Shown: piece by piece, positions 43,028-53,392 of the stretch | Layout of the letters: the number at the start of each line of letters is the position of its first letter | Position numbering within the stretch: position 1 is the first letter of the stretch | Assembly (NCBI GenBank): GCA_028278335.1 | Contig: JANQEN010000203.1 | Location: forward strand, 1 to 64,000 | DNA: 64,000 nt | Direction: 5' to 3' | From: Chitinivibrionales bacterium | GTDB lineage: Bacteria > Fibrobacterota > Chitinivibrionia > Chitinivibrionales > JANQEN01 | Program-made: the position numbers and the translations under genes | Notes under the pieces: generated by a model | Databases searched by the model: none | Seen by the model: only the letters and a program-made list of their open reading frames with translations | Told to the model about the DNA's origin: nothing

Positions 43028-43918
43028 ATGCATATAGCAAAAATTTTGCAGCAACAGAAGACTCTCTTAAGTTATGAGTTTTTTCCTCCCAAGACTAAAA
43101 AGGGATCAATGAATCTCTTTCGATCCATTTATAATCTTATGCCTCTGGGGCCCTCCTGTGTAAGTGTTACCTATGGTGCCGGAGGATCGACACGCGAGTT
43201 GACACAGGAGTTAGTAACCCGAATACAAAGAGAGACCGATCTTACGGTTATTGCCCATATTACCTGCGTGGGCTCAACCAGGGAGGAGATCAGAGAGATT
43301 CTCCAAAAATACAGTGATAGTGGTATTGAGAATGTCATGGCACTGCGCGGTGATCCACCGGTTGACCAAAGTCAATTTACTCCTGTTAAGGGTGGCTTTA
43401 CCTATGCAGCAGAACTGATCGCCTTTATAAAAAAAGAGTTTCCCCAAATGGGGATCGGTGCTGCAGGGTATCCAGAAGGGCACCCTGAAACCCCAAACCG
43501 ACTCAGTGAAATGGAGCATCTCAAGGCAAAGGTCGATGCTGGAGCAGATTACATTTGCACCCAGCTCTTTTTTGATAACCACGACTTTTATGATTTCTGT
43601 GAACGCTGCACTATTGCAGGTATTTCAATTCCTGTACTTGCAGGTATCATGCCTATCACTTCTGTTCGGAACATGCAACGCATGGCAGAGCTTGCCAAGG
43701 GAGCCCACTTTCCAGCAAAACTGCTAAAAGCATTGGCTCGAGCCGATAGTGACGCACATGTGGAAAAAGCCGGGATTCATTGGAGTGCCGAGCAAGTTAG
43801 GGATCTATTGGATAACGAGGTTAAGGGTATTCATTTTTATACACTCAATAAAGCCGACCCAGTAATTCAAATTTGTGAATCATTGGGTATTACCAGTTCG
43901 TCACAATTAAATAAATAA
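43028..43918 (+). CDS. metF: Methylenetetrahydrofolate reductase
   Basis: The 296-residue flavoprotein has the normal length of bacterial MetF, which reduces 5,10-methylenetetrahydrofolate to 5-methyl-THF for methionine synthesis or the acetyl-CoA pathway. Motifs seen are LSYEFFPPKTKKG (substrate Glu), VSVTYGAGGSTRELT, GIENVMALRGDPP and YICTQLFFDNHDFYDFC. It is followed 28 bases later by pyrF and both probably share a transcript. Confidence 0.94.
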   Translation: MHIAKILQQQKTLLSYEFFPPKTKKGSMNLFRSIYNLMPLGPSCVSVTYGAGGSTRELTQELVTRIQRETDLTVIAHITCVGSTREEIREILQKYSDSGIENVMALRGDPPVDQSQFTPVKGGFTYAAELIAFIKKEFPQMGIGAAGYPEGHPETPNRLSEMEHLKAKVDAGADYICTQLFFDNHDFYDFCERCTIAGISIPVLAGIMPITSVRNMQRMAELAKGAHFPAKLLKALARADSDAHVEKAGIHWSAEQVRDLLDNEVKGIHFYTLNKADPVIQICESLGITSSSQLNK

Positions 43919-43946
43919 CTTAGAATAGAGCAACTAGGAAGAAAAC

Positions 43947-44765
43947 ATGTCACAATCATTTATTGACAAATTGAAAGAGCGCTGGAGCAAGGGAAACACC
44001 TTTGTCTGTGTGGGACTTGATCCAGATATAGAGAAAATACCACAACAGTGTTTAGCAAGCGATCACCCGCTCTTTGCCTTTAACAAAGCTATTGTTGATG
44101 CAACTGCAGAATATGTGTGTGCCTATAAACCACAGATTGCCTATTATGCGGCAAGCGGTTCAGAAGAGGCTTTGCGCCTAACAATCGAATACATTCATGA
44201 TACCTACCCACATATTCCGGTAATTCTCGATGCAAAGCGCGGTGATATAGGAAGCACTGCCCAGATGTATGCCAAGGAGGCCTTTGATCGCTATAAGGCC
44301 GATGGGGTAACAGTGAATCCCTATATGGGTGGTGATACGCTCATGCCCTTTTTGGAACGTGCCGACAAAGGCGTTGTTATTTTATGCAAAACATCAAATC
44401 CAGGATCCGGTGATTTGCAAGATGTTCGTTGTGATGGTCAGGAACTTTACAAAAGGGTGGCGACCTTAGCCCATACTCAATGGAACACAAAGGGAAATGT
44501 CGTATTAGTAATAGGTGCGACCTATCCTGAGGAAATCGGAGCTATTAGAAAAATTACACCCACCATTCCTTTTTTAGTTCCCGGTGTGGGGGCCCAAGGT
44601 GGAGATGTGCAGAAGGTGATTCAGCAGGGGTGCACCTCAGAAGGTGATGGGCTGATAATAAACTCCTCCCGAGGGATAATATATGCTTCAAAGGAGGATG
44701 GTTTTGCTGATGCTGCAGGCAGGGCGGCAAAGGAACTACGAGATACTATAAATAACTATCGCTAG
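43947..44765 (+). CDS. pyrF: Orotidine 5'-phosphate decarboxylase (type 2)
   Basis: The 272-residue protein is of the type 2 PyrF group by length and the early FVCVGLDPDIEKIPQ. The catalytic lysine-aspartate network is at ILDAKRGDIGSTAQMYAKE. It makes UMP from OMP in pyrimidine synthesis. A phosphate-binding stretch appears near PFLVPGVGAQGGD. It is followed by a bidirectional terminator shared with convergent gdhA. Confidence 0.95.
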   Translation: MSQSFIDKLKERWSKGNTFVCVGLDPDIEKIPQQCLASDHPLFAFNKAIVDATAEYVCAYKPQIAYYAASGSEEALRLTIEYIHDTYPHIPVILDAKRGDIGSTAQMYAKEAFDRYKADGVTVNPYMGGDTLMPFLERADKGVVILCKTSNPGSGDLQDVRCDGQELYKRVATLAHTQWNTKGNVVLVIGATYPEEIGAIRKITPTIPFLVPGVGAQGGDVQKVIQQGCTSEGDGLIINSSRGIIYASKEDGFADAAGRAAKELRDTINNYR

Positions 44766-44790
44766 CAAAGGAATTAATAATACAATAAAA

Positions 44791-44822
44791 AAAGGAGTAA
44801 TTCCTTGGGGAATTACTCCTTT
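44791..44822. terminator. Bidirectional terminator between pyrF and gdhA
   Basis: A perfect 14-base-pair stem (AAAGGAGTAATTCC and its complement) surrounds a TTGG loop, with T-rich runs on both sides (TTTTCGTTTTA after it in the plus direction; TTTTATTGTATT in the minus direction). It ends both convergent transcripts. Confidence 0.92.
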
Positions 44823-44846
44823 TCGTTTTATCTTCTTAGAAATTGG

Positions 44847-46199
<1,353 letters not shown>

Positions 46200-46231
46200 T
46201 TAGTTAGACTTTATTATTCATGCCTTTGAAC

Positions 46232-46282
46232 AAAAAAAATGCCGATTAACTTTATATGATACTATAAAGATAATAGGCATTT
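46232..46282 (-). terminator. gdhA: Intrinsic terminator in gdhA leader
   Basis: Read on the minus strand, GAAATGCC pairs with GGCATTT, enclosing a second stem CTTTATA/TATAAAG around the six-base GTATCA loop, and is followed by eight T residues. It lies about 48 bases before the gdhA start. A stop signal inside a gene leader, downstream of a regulator gene, points to regulated read-through. Confidence 0.8.
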
Positions 46283-46321
46283 CAACTCTAACAAAATTGC
46301 ATCTCCTTTGACGCGAAATAT

Positions 46322-46347
46322 TCAACAAAACCTCGTTGTTTTGATGA
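46322..46347 (-). promoter_or_regulatory. Candidate ANTAR-binding hexaloop hairpin
   Basis: On the minus-strand RNA a stem CAAAAC/GUUUUG, extended by UCA/UGA past a U-U mismatch, closes the hexaloop AACGAG. A at loop position 1 and G at position 4 are the signature of ANTAR targets (paired hexaloop hairpins before a terminator). The second hairpin of the pair is not clear; UUAGAG-region pairing (AGAGUU loop near 46285-46300) is only a weak candidate. The neighbouring gene encodes an ANTAR protein. Confidence 0.5.
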
Positions 46348-46505
46348 TATTCGTAAAAAAGTTGCCATTTTTTAACTGTGATACTAATATAATAATTTGT
46401 GACTTGATTGTGTGAATAATTTTATGAATTTCCTAATAATTTTCCCCTTATTTTATAGTAAAATCTCTAATTAGGCGAATATTTTTACGACTTGAAGAGA
46501 TTACG

Positions 46506-47222
46506 TCATTGATCCTTTACTATATCATCAGAGATCGTATCTACCAAGATTATCGAGTCTGCTACCTTCGCCAAAGAGGTTCGGTTGTTCATGGCATGCT
46601 TTCGCATTATCTTGAAGGCTTTATCTCCGGAGATTTGATTTTTTTCCATGATAATCTCCTTCGCCTTTTCGATATTTTTTCGTTCCTCAAGCTCTCGTTC
46701 TACAAGCTCTTTCATAATCCGTAACTCAGTGTTTTTTAAGAGGATTGCTGCCTGGCTTGCTACCGTGGTCAACATATGAACCTCTTTTGTAGTAAAATCG
46801 TGTCGTTTTGGGGTATAGCAATTAATAACACCAATGATCTCACCATCAGCGCTCATGGGAACAGAGAGTAGTGATACCAGTCCATCTTCAACAGCAATTT
46901 TTCTATTAAGGAAGCGGGGCTCTTTACGCACATCCAACACTTTGATCGGTTCATTTCGCTTGGCAACTCTTCCAGCGATACCCTTTCCAAGAGGGGTGTT
47001 GGATTTTTGATTATAGCTACCTGATTCAGAGTGACAGGCCTTAAGTACCAACTCTTTGCTCTCCTTATCTAGCAACAAAATCGAACAGATCTTTGAGCTG
47101 GTAACCTTTGCTGTGACCGAAACAATGAGTGCAAAAATATCATCGAGATAGTTTTTTTCCATAATCGCCTTACTGATTTCAGCAAGACCCTCTAAAAGAG
47201 GTATGGTTCGATCCGTCTCCAA
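46506..47222 (-). CDS. GAF-ANTAR transcription antiterminator
   Basis: The protein has 238 residues. An N-terminal GAF sensor domain spans about residues 15-165 (CSILLLDKESKELVL, GKGIAGRVAKRNEPIKV, SVPMSADGEIIGVINCY). A coiled linker (ELRIMKELVERELEERKNIE) leads to an ANTAR domain at the end: KAKEIIMEKNQISGDKAFKI, then MRKHAMNNRTSLAKVADSII. ANTAR domains bind RNA hairpins and prevent termination, often in nitrogen metabolism. The gene is 320 bases upstream of gdhA on the same strand, whose leader has a matching hairpin. The GAF ligand is unknown. Confidence 0.9.
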   Translation of the reverse strand: METDRTIPLLEGLAEISKAIMEKNYLDDIFALIVSVTAKVTSSKICSILLLDKESKELVLKACHSESGSYNQKSNTPLGKGIAGRVAKRNEPIKVLDVRKEPRFLNRKIAVEDGLVSLLSVPMSADGEIIGVINCYTPKRHDFTTKEVHMLTTVASQAAILLKNTELRIMKELVERELEERKNIEKAKEIIMEKNQISGDKAFKIMRKHAMNNRTSLAKVADSIILVDTISDDIVKDQ

Positions 47223-47418
47223 AGGCTTGGTATCCTTTCACACTCGGTTATGATTCCGCTATTTAAGTATAAAACAATACCTACATGAAAACAAGAAACA
47301 TCTGTGCTCCAATTAATTAGTGTCACCTTTTTTTGAATATTTTTTGCAGGAAATATATTTTTTCCGGGCAAAAAGTACAGAATACAGATCTTTAACAGAA
47401 ACAAGGAATAGAACTGAC
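47223..47418. other. Divergent promoter region
   Basis: This gap between the divergent GAF-ANTAR and panD genes must hold both promoters. I see no convincing -35/-10 pair or RNA structure. Confidence 0.3.
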
Positions 47419-47760
47419 ATGAGATGGCTATTACGATCTAAAATACATAAGGCAACCGTGACCGAAGCTGACCTCGATTATGTGGGTAGTATTACCATAG
47501 ATGAAGACCTCATTGATAAAGTTGGACTAATGCATGGTGAAAAGGTGTTGGTTGTGGATAATACTAATGGTGCTCGATTAGAGACTTATGTTATTGTTGG
47601 CCCACGAGGATCAGGAACAATTTGCATGAATGGTGCTGCTGCTCACCTTATTAAAAAGGGTGATGAGATAATTATCATGGGGTTTGAGCTTTCCGATTGT
47701 CCGGTTGAAGAAAAGAATATCCTTGTGGATGAGAATAATAAATTCGTCCGTTTTTTGTAA
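47419..47760 (+). CDS. panD: Aspartate 1-decarboxylase (pro-enzyme)
   Basis: The start is the ATG at 47419 ([18 protein letters not shown]), behind AAGGAA, giving 113 residues, the standard PanD length. The self-cleavage site YVGSITIDE is visible; cleavage between Gly23 and Ser24 generates the pyruvoyl cofactor. Downstream [17 protein letters not shown] is conserved. It makes beta-alanine for coenzyme A. It directly precedes hypF by 16 bases, which may reflect shared transcription rather than function. Confidence 0.95.
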   Translation: MRWLLRSKIHKATVTEADLDYVGSITIDEDLIDKVGLMHGEKVLVVDNTNGARLETYVIVGPRGSGTICMNGAAAHLIKKGDEIIIMGFELSDCPVEEKNILVDENNKFVRFL

Positions 47761-47776
47761 TCGATGAAACACCAAT

Positions 47777-50047
47777 GTGAATACAGATAAAGAGATCGCG
47801 CGTTATATAATAGTAAAGGGTCTTGTTCAGGGTATTGGATTTCGTCCGTTTATTTACAAAATAGCCTCGGAACTGGCTGTAGTTGGATGGGTGGAGAATC
47901 GATCCGATTCTGTTTGGATCTTTGCGCAGGCAACATCAAAGATTTTAGATTCCTTTGTCTCATCAATCCAAGATGATGCACCACCTCTCTGTAAGATAGA
48001 ATCTTTGGAGATAAGGGAAGCTGTTGCAGAAGCGTATGCCACTTTTTCAATTCGGGAGAGTCGCGATAGCTCTACAGAGGTGACACGGATCAGTCCAGAT
48101 ATTGCAGTTTGCGACGCCTGCCTGGAGGATATGCAAAAGCAACCTCATCGAATTAACTATCCCTTTGTGAATTGCACACTTTGCGGCCCTCGATTTTCTA
48201 TTATCAAAGATGTACCCTATGATCGTGAAAAGACAACCATGCACACCTTTGCTATGTGTGATCAATGTAAAAAAGAGTACACCGATATAACTGATCGTCG
48301 ATTTCATGCACAACCGGTTGCCTGTAATAACTGCGGACCCCTATATACAATGCAGGCTGGTACAATAACGGTATCAAACTTTTCAGAGATTGTAGAAACG
48401 ACCAGTAGACTGATTATTGAGGGAAAGAGCGTTGCTGTTAAGGGGATTGGTGGCTATCATTTAGCGTGCAATGCCTTGGATCAAAATGCGGTTGATGCTC
48501 TTAGGAAGAGAAAAAGGCGGGACCATAAACCCTTTGCCGTAATGTTTGCTGATGTAGACGTTGCTAAAGAGTATGTGCATCTTATTCAGGAAGAGATTGA
48601 CCAGCTTCTTTCACCAGAGCGACCAATTGTGTTATGTAAGTTAAAAAAAGAGATCCCCGAGGCAATAAATACAGGTCTTGACACTCTGGGAGTTTTTCTT
48701 CCCTATATGCCCTTCCATTATGCTCTTTTTGAAAAGACTGGACTACAGGCCTTGGTTTTCACCAGTGGTAATTTCTCCGATGATCCTATTGTCATTGACA
48801 ATGGGCATGCCCAGGACTCGTTGAGTGCTATTGCCGATGCTGTAGTAAGCCACAACCGTGATATCTACAATCGGGTGGATGATTCGGTGGTAACAGTCAT
48901 GGCTGGAACATCTCGAATCCTTCGTCGCTCCCGCGGATATGTCCCAACACCAATCCAGCTCACACATAATTGTGAAGGTATTTTTGCTGCTGGTGCAGAA
49001 TTAAAAAACTGTTTTGCCCTCGGTGTTGGAACAACAGCACAAGTGAGTCAGCATATCGGTGATTTGAAAACAGTAGATACCTACTCCTTTTATACAGAGA
49101 CTATTAAAAGATTTTCCAAACTATTTAGGACCACACCGAGCCATGTTGTATGTGACTTACACCCAGATTATCTTTCCACCCAATATAGTAGGGAGTTGTC
49201 GCTTCCCATAATAGAGGTGCAGCACCATCATGCACATATTGCCTCCTGCATGGCTGAGCATGGTCTTGACGAACCGGTTATTGGCATTAGCCTTGATGGT
49301 ACTGGTTATGGTGAGGATGGTGCAGTGTGGGGTGGAGAATTCCTCATTGCTGATTTACAAAGTTTTAAGCGGTTTTCCCACTTAGCCTATGTGGGTATGC
49401 CCGGGGGTGATCGTGCTGCCTTAGAGCCGTGGCGAATGGCTCTATCCTATCTTTATGCATGCTATGGTAATGCTGCATTGGATCAACTGGTTGACCTCTT
49501 TAAAGTGGTTCCCAAAGATCACCTTGAAATGGCTCTACTTTCTTTGGAAAAGGATATCAATGCACCCAAAACCTCTAGTATGGGACGTTTCTTTGATGCT
49601 GTGGCTGCACTCCTTGGCCTCTGTCACTATCATCGCTTTGAAGCTGAAGGCGCCATGCGATTGGAGATAATTGCAGGCCAAACTGTTGATGAGTCTTATG
49701 CTTTTGAGTGTGGAGCAGAGATTAAAACAGAAAAAGTTATTGCAGGAATAATTCAGGATCTTAATAAAAAGGTTCCCACAGAGATCATTGCTGCGAAATT
49801 TCATAACACCATTGTTCGGATAATTCTTGCGGTGTCTGAAGCTATCCGTTCTAAAGAGCATATTGATAGGGTTGTTTTATCTGGCGGTACATTCCAGAAT
49901 AGATATATTTTTACGCGCACATTAAAGACACTTAGGGAAAGTGGATTTAGTGTGTATACTCATTCCAGGGTTCCCTGTAATGATGGGGGTATTGCCTTGG
50001 GCCAGTTGGCAATTGCTGCAAAAAGGAGAATGGTAGGATGTGTTTAG
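47777..50047 (+). CDS. hypF: Carbamoyltransferase HypF
   Basis: The 756-residue protein uses carbamoyl phosphate to transfer a carbamoyl group to HypE for the cyanide ligands of NiFe hydrogenase. Domains in order: N-terminal acylphosphatase (VQGIGFRPFIYKIA), two zinc fingers (CDACLEDM and CTLCGPRFSII; MCDQCKKEY and CNNCGP), a YrdC-like part (VAVKGIGGYHLACNA), and the Kae1-like C-terminal half (VQHHHAHIASCMAEHGLD, SLDGTGYGEDGAVWGGEF, DGGIALGQLAIA). The start is a GTG without an obvious ribosome-binding site. It overlaps hypC by ten bases. Confidence 0.95.
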   Translation: MNTDKEIARYIIVKGLVQGIGFRPFIYKIASELAVVGWVENRSDSVWIFAQATSKILDSFVSSIQDDAPPLCKIESLEIREAVAEAYATFSIRESRDSSTEVTRISPDIAVCDACLEDMQKQPHRINYPFVNCTLCGPRFSIIKDVPYDREKTTMHTFAMCDQCKKEYTDITDRRFHAQPVACNNCGPLYTMQAGTITVSNFSEIVETTSRLIIEGKSVAVKGIGGYHLACNALDQNAVDALRKRKRRDHKPFAVMFADVDVAKEYVHLIQEEIDQLLSPERPIVLCKLKKEIPEAINTGLDTLGVFLPYMPFHYALFEKTGLQALVFTSGNFSDDPIVIDNGHAQDSLSAIADAVVSHNRDIYNRVDDSVVTVMAGTSRILRRSRGYVPTPIQLTHNCEGIFAAGAELKNCFALGVGTTAQVSQHIGDLKTVDTYSFYTETIKRFSKLFRTTPSHVVCDLHPDYLSTQYSRELSLPIIEVQHHHAHIASCMAEHGLDEPVIGISLDGTGYGEDGAVWGGEFLIADLQSFKRFSHLAYVGMPGGDRAALEPWRMALSYLYACYGNAALDQLVDLFKVVPKDHLEMALLSLEKDINAPKTSSMGRFFDAVAALLGLCHYHRFEAEGAMRLEIIAGQTVDESYAFECGAEIKTEKVIAGIIQDLNKKVPTEIIAAKFHNTIVRIILAVSEAIRSKEHIDRVVLSGGTFQNRYIFTRTLKTLRESGFSVYTHSRVPCNDGGIALGQLAIAAKRRMVGCV

Positions 50048-50274
50048 GTGTTCCAGGAATCGTGCAATCAATTGAAGGTGATCAGGCCCAAGTCGTGATT
50101 GGTGATATCACCTATGAGGCTGGACTGCAGCTCGTTTCTGATGTGCAGGTTGGTGATTATGTGCTTCTCCACTCTGGTTACATATTGGAAAAGTTAGAAA
50201 AAGAAGATGCCCAGGAGACATTGAAACTATTTGAGGAGTTGGGGGCAATTGAGCAAACCGATGAAACTGCATGA
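50038..50274 (+). CDS. hypC: Hydrogenase maturation chaperone HypC
   Basis: The 78-residue protein starts with the invariant MCLGVPG, whose Cys2 binds HypD and the iron. It carries VGDYVLLHSGYILEKLE, typical of HypC/HybG. It overlaps hypF upstream and hypD downstream (14 bases), a compact translationally coupled arrangement. It is a chaperone in assembly of the Fe(CN)2CO centre. Confidence 0.96.
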   Translation: MCLGVPGIVQSIEGDQAQVVIGDITYEAGLQLVSDVQVGDYVLLHSGYILEKLEKEDAQETLKLFEELGAIEQTDETA

Positions 50275-51340
50275 AAAATATAGACAGAGAGAAGCCTGCC
50301 AAAAAGCAGCCGCTGCTATAACAGCGATATCTAAAAAGCCGGTTACTTTAATGGAGGTCTGTGGTGGTCATACCATGGCGCTCCATAAATCGGGTATCCC
50401 TGCCATGCTTCCGGAAACAGTGCATCTAGTATCTGGCCCGGGCTGCCCTGTTTGCGTTACGGATAAGCGATTTATCGACCATTTGGTAGCTCTATGCCGA
50501 TTAGATGATATTATTATAACAACCTTTGGGGATCTTATTCGTGTTCCTGGTTCGACCTCATCCTTGGAACAAGAAAAGGCCCATGGAGCAGATGTGCGAA
50601 TCGTTTATTCTCCTTTAGAAGCCTTGACAATTGCAAAGGAGAATCCAAAGAAGCGTATTGTTTTTCCTGGCATTGGCTTTGAAACAACCGCGCCAACAAC
50701 CGCAGCTGCTGTTGTTGAGGCAAAAGAGCAGGACTTGAAAAACTTTTTTCTTCTCAGCTCCCACAAAATCATGCCACCAGCCATGGCCGCCTTGATTGAT
50801 GAGGGAGTAAAAATTGATGGGTACCTTTGTCCAGGGCATGTGAGTGTTGTTACTGGTACAAAGATCTATTATCCCATTGTTGAAAATTATAGAAAGGGCT
50901 GTGTTATTTCTGGTTTTGAGCCACTTGATATTCTATTAAGTATATATATGCTTGTCAAGCAGGTGGAGGCAAATAGCCCAGCTGTTGAAATCGAATATAA
51001 ACGGGCTGTGCGTCCTGAGGGTAATACCAAAGCACAGGAAGTATTAGAGCGTGTTTACGAAACAGAAGATGCTTGGTGGCGTGGGCTCGGAGTGATTCCA
51101 AAGAGCGGTCTTGCTCTGCGTAGCGAGTTTTCCCAGTTCAATGTCCATACTATGATACCTGTGACCGTAGAGGAGACTAAGGAGGTTTCCGGTTGTCTCT
51201 GCGGGGAAATTCTTAAGGGATTGAAATCAGCTAAGGAGTGTCCCCTCTTTAAAAAAGTATGTACCCCAGCAAATCCTGTAGGTGCCTGTATGGTATCAAG
51301 CGAAGGTGCCTGCGCTGCTCATTATAGGTATGGATCATAA
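50261..51340 (+). CDS. hypD: Hydrogenase maturation factor HypD
   Basis: I take the ATG at 50261, giving 359 residues. The iron-sulfur scaffold that assembles Fe(CN)2CO shows EVCGGHTMALHKSGI, VSGPGCPVCVT, FPGIGFETTAP and CLCGEILKGLKS with further cysteines CPLFKKVCTPANPVGAC. It overlaps hypC at its start and hypE at its end by one base. An upstream in-frame start at 50231 is less likely because it would lie deep in hypC. Confidence 0.95.
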   Translation: MKLHEKYRQREACQKAAAAITAISKKPVTLMEVCGGHTMALHKSGIPAMLPETVHLVSGPGCPVCVTDKRFIDHLVALCRLDDIIITTFGDLIRVPGSTSSLEQEKAHGADVRIVYSPLEALTIAKENPKKRIVFPGIGFETTAPTTAAAVVEAKEQDLKNFFLLSSHKIMPPAMAALIDEGVKIDGYLCPGHVSVVTGTKIYYPIVENYRKGCVISGFEPLDILLSIYMLVKQVEANSPAVEIEYKRAVRPEGNTKAQEVLERVYETEDAWWRGLGVIPKSGLALRSEFSQFNVHTMIPVTVEETKEVSGCLCGEILKGLKSAKECPLFKKVCTPANPVGACMVSSEGACAAHYRYGS

Positions 51341-52356
51341 TGAATCAAAAAGAAATTCTTTTAAATCATGGTAGTGGGGGAAAGCTTTCCCAGGACCTTT
51401 TTAAATCAGTTTTTGGAAAGTATTTTGGCAACCCAATTCTTGACAAATTGACCGATTCTGCTATTGTAGAATCACCGGGCACTCACCTTGCCTTTACCAC
51501 AGATTCCTATGTGGTAGACCCAATTTTTTTTCCTGGCGGAAATATTGGGACTTTAGCTGTATGCGGTACTGTCAATGATCTCTCAGTCGCTGGTGCTGAA
51601 CCAATCATGCTAAGCACCGGCTTTATTATTGAAGAAGGTTTTCCCTTAAGCAAACTTGAGGAAGTGGTTTCTGAAATGGCTGCCAAGGCCAAAGAAGCGG
51701 GCGTTTCAATTGTCACCGGTGATACTAAGGTTGTTAATAAAGGTAAGTGTGATGGCCTTTTTATTAATACCTCTGGGATTGGACGAGTTGACCAAGCAAG
51801 AAAGCATATCAGCTATGGAGAGACAATTTCCCCAGGAGATGTTATTTTGATAAATGGCACATTGGGTGACCATGGAATGGCAATCCTCTCAAAGCGCAAT
51901 GAGATAAATCTTCATACAAAAATAGCTTCAGATTGTGCACCTCTTAACGGAATAATTCAAGACGTGTTGGCTGTTTCTGATAAGGTACGTTTCATGCGGG
52001 ATGCAACCCGTGGGGGTCTTGCAACAGTGTTGTGTGAATGCGTGACCAATCGTGAATATGGTATAAGGATTGATGAGAGCACACTTCCTCTTCGCGAGAG
52101 TGTCATGGGTATGTGTGATATGTTAGGATTTGATCCGCTTTATATTGCTAATGAGGGTAAGGTCGTTATGATTGTAGCCCCCGAAGATGCCCAAAGGGTC
52201 CTTGAAACAATGCAGCAGCACCCCTATGGAAAAGAGGCTGCCATTGTTGGTGAAGTGGTTGCAGATCACCCGGGAAAAGTAACATTGCAAACAGAGATTG
52301 GTGGCAAGCGAATTGTGGAGATTCCTGCTGGTGATCAACTTCCGAGGATTTGTTAG
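51340..52356 (+). CDS. hypE: Hydrogenase maturation factor HypE
   Basis: The 338-residue ATP-dependent enzyme dehydrates the HypF-delivered thiocarbamoyl on its C-terminal Cys to thiocyanate. The conserved PRIC end is seen (QLPRIC). The N-terminal LLNHGSGGKLSQDL and VVDPIFFPGGNIG are family marks. It is co-translated with hypD through the TAATG overlap. Confidence 0.95.
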   Translation: MNQKEILLNHGSGGKLSQDLFKSVFGKYFGNPILDKLTDSAIVESPGTHLAFTTDSYVVDPIFFPGGNIGTLAVCGTVNDLSVAGAEPIMLSTGFIIEEGFPLSKLEEVVSEMAAKAKEAGVSIVTGDTKVVNKGKCDGLFINTSGIGRVDQARKHISYGETISPGDVILINGTLGDHGMAILSKRNEINLHTKIASDCAPLNGIIQDVLAVSDKVRFMRDATRGGLATVLCECVTNREYGIRIDESTLPLRESVMGMCDMLGFDPLYIANEGKVVMIVAPEDAQRVLETMQQHPYGKEAAIVGEVVADHPGKVTLQTEIGGKRIVEIPAGDQLPRIC

Positions 52357-52358
52357 TC

Positions 52359-52703
52359 GTGCATGAATTTAGCGTTATTCAGAATATTCTCGATATTGTC
52401 GATGACATCATAGAGGAAAATGGATTAAAAAAGGTTACCAAGGTCAAACTTCTTATTGGAAAAATGCGTCAGATCGTCCCAGAGACAATGCGCTTTGCCT
52501 TTGAGGCTGCAACCAAGGATACACCTCTTGAAGCTGCAACATTGGAGATGACCTTTAAGCCAATTCATATGAAATGTAAACAATGTGAAAAGGAATTTAT
52601 CGTTCATGAAAACTGTTACTTCTGTGAATCCTGTCAGAGCTCTGATCTGTCAGTTATTCATGGACAGGAGCTTATTATAGAAAGTGTTGAAGGAGAAGAA
52701 TAA
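52359..52703 (+). CDS. hypA: Nickel insertion protein HypA
   Basis: The true start is taken as the GTG at 52359, so the protein begins (M)HEFSVIQNIL as family members do (His2 binds nickel), giving 114 residues. The zinc-ribbon cysteines are visible in CKQCEKEFIV and CYFCESCQSSDL. It delivers nickel with HypB to the hydrogenase large subunit. It overlaps hypB by one base. Confidence 0.93.
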   Translation: MHEFSVIQNILDIVDDIIEENGLKKVTKVKLLIGKMRQIVPETMRFAFEAATKDTPLEAATLEMTFKPIHMKCKQCEKEFIVHENCYFCESCQSSDLSVIHGQELIIESVEGEE

Positions 52704-53359
52704 TGGAAATTAAGGTAATGAAAAATATTCTCAATTCCAATCAGGATAAGGCAAACGAGATTAAAGACTATTTAAAAGAGAAAAAAGTGCTCATGGTTAA
52801 TCTAATCGGGTCACCGGGCGCTGGAAAAACCACTCTCTTAGAAAAAACCTTAGAACACCTAAAGGGCAAGTACTCTATTGCCATTATCGAAGGTGATGTT
52901 GCTACTGATCGAGACGCTCGTCGCCTGCAAAAATATGGATGCCCCATTGTACTCATAAATACGGATGGTGCCTGTCATCTGGAGTCAATCAGCATTCAAA
53001 ACGCCCTCCATGAATTTGATATTGACTCTGTTGATATTATCTTTGTAGAGAATGTGGGTAACTTGGTATGCCCAGCAGAATTTGACATTGGGGAATTCTC
53101 AAAAATTGCAGTACTTTCAGTCACCGAAGGTGATGACAAGCCAGAAAAATACCCTCTTCTTTTTCGTGAAGCTAAATTGCTTCTTTTAAATAAAGTTGAT
53201 TTAATGCAGTTTACTGACTTTGATAAAGAGTCATTTTCAAAGGACGTACAAACATTAAATGGACAATTGCCAGTGATTGAGCTTGCCTGTCGAAATAATG
53301 AAGGTATTGAGCCTTGGATTAATTGGCTAGAAGAGCAGGTTACAAAAATTAAAGGATAG
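52703..53359 (+). CDS. hypB: Hydrogenase nickel-insertion GTPase HypB
   Basis: The 218-residue GTPase shows Walker A LIGSPGAGKTTLLEKT, IEGDVATDRDARRLQ, NTDGACHLE with a metal-binding Cys, and NKVDLMQF for guanine. There is no His-rich N-terminal tail, so it belongs to the short form that does not store nickel. It closes the hypFCDEAB cluster and converges with mog. A hairpin lies between them. Confidence 0.95.
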   Translation: MEIKVMKNILNSNQDKANEIKDYLKEKKVLMVNLIGSPGAGKTTLLEKTLEHLKGKYSIAIIEGDVATDRDARRLQKYGCPIVLINTDGACHLESISIQNALHEFDIDSVDIIFVENVGNLVCPAEFDIGEFSKIAVLSVTEGDDKPEKYPLLFREAKLLLLNKVDLMQFTDFDKESFSKDVQTLNGQLPVIELACRNNEGIEPWINWLEEQVTKIKG

Positions 53360-53368
53360 TTTCTGTTT

Positions 53369-53392
53369 CGAGGGGTGCCTTAGTGCCCCTCG
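53369..53392. terminator. Hairpin between convergent hypB and mog
   Basis: CGAGGGG (53369-53375) pairs with CCCCTCG (53386-53392). The stem overlaps the last codons of mog. No long T-run follows on the plus strand, so its strength is uncertain. Confidence 0.45.

Noticed and set aside
46250..46320. Second ANTAR hexaloop hairpin
   Set aside because: An AGAGUU loop with A at 1 and G at 4 can be drawn, but the stem is only two or three pairs with a bulge, so I do not claim it.
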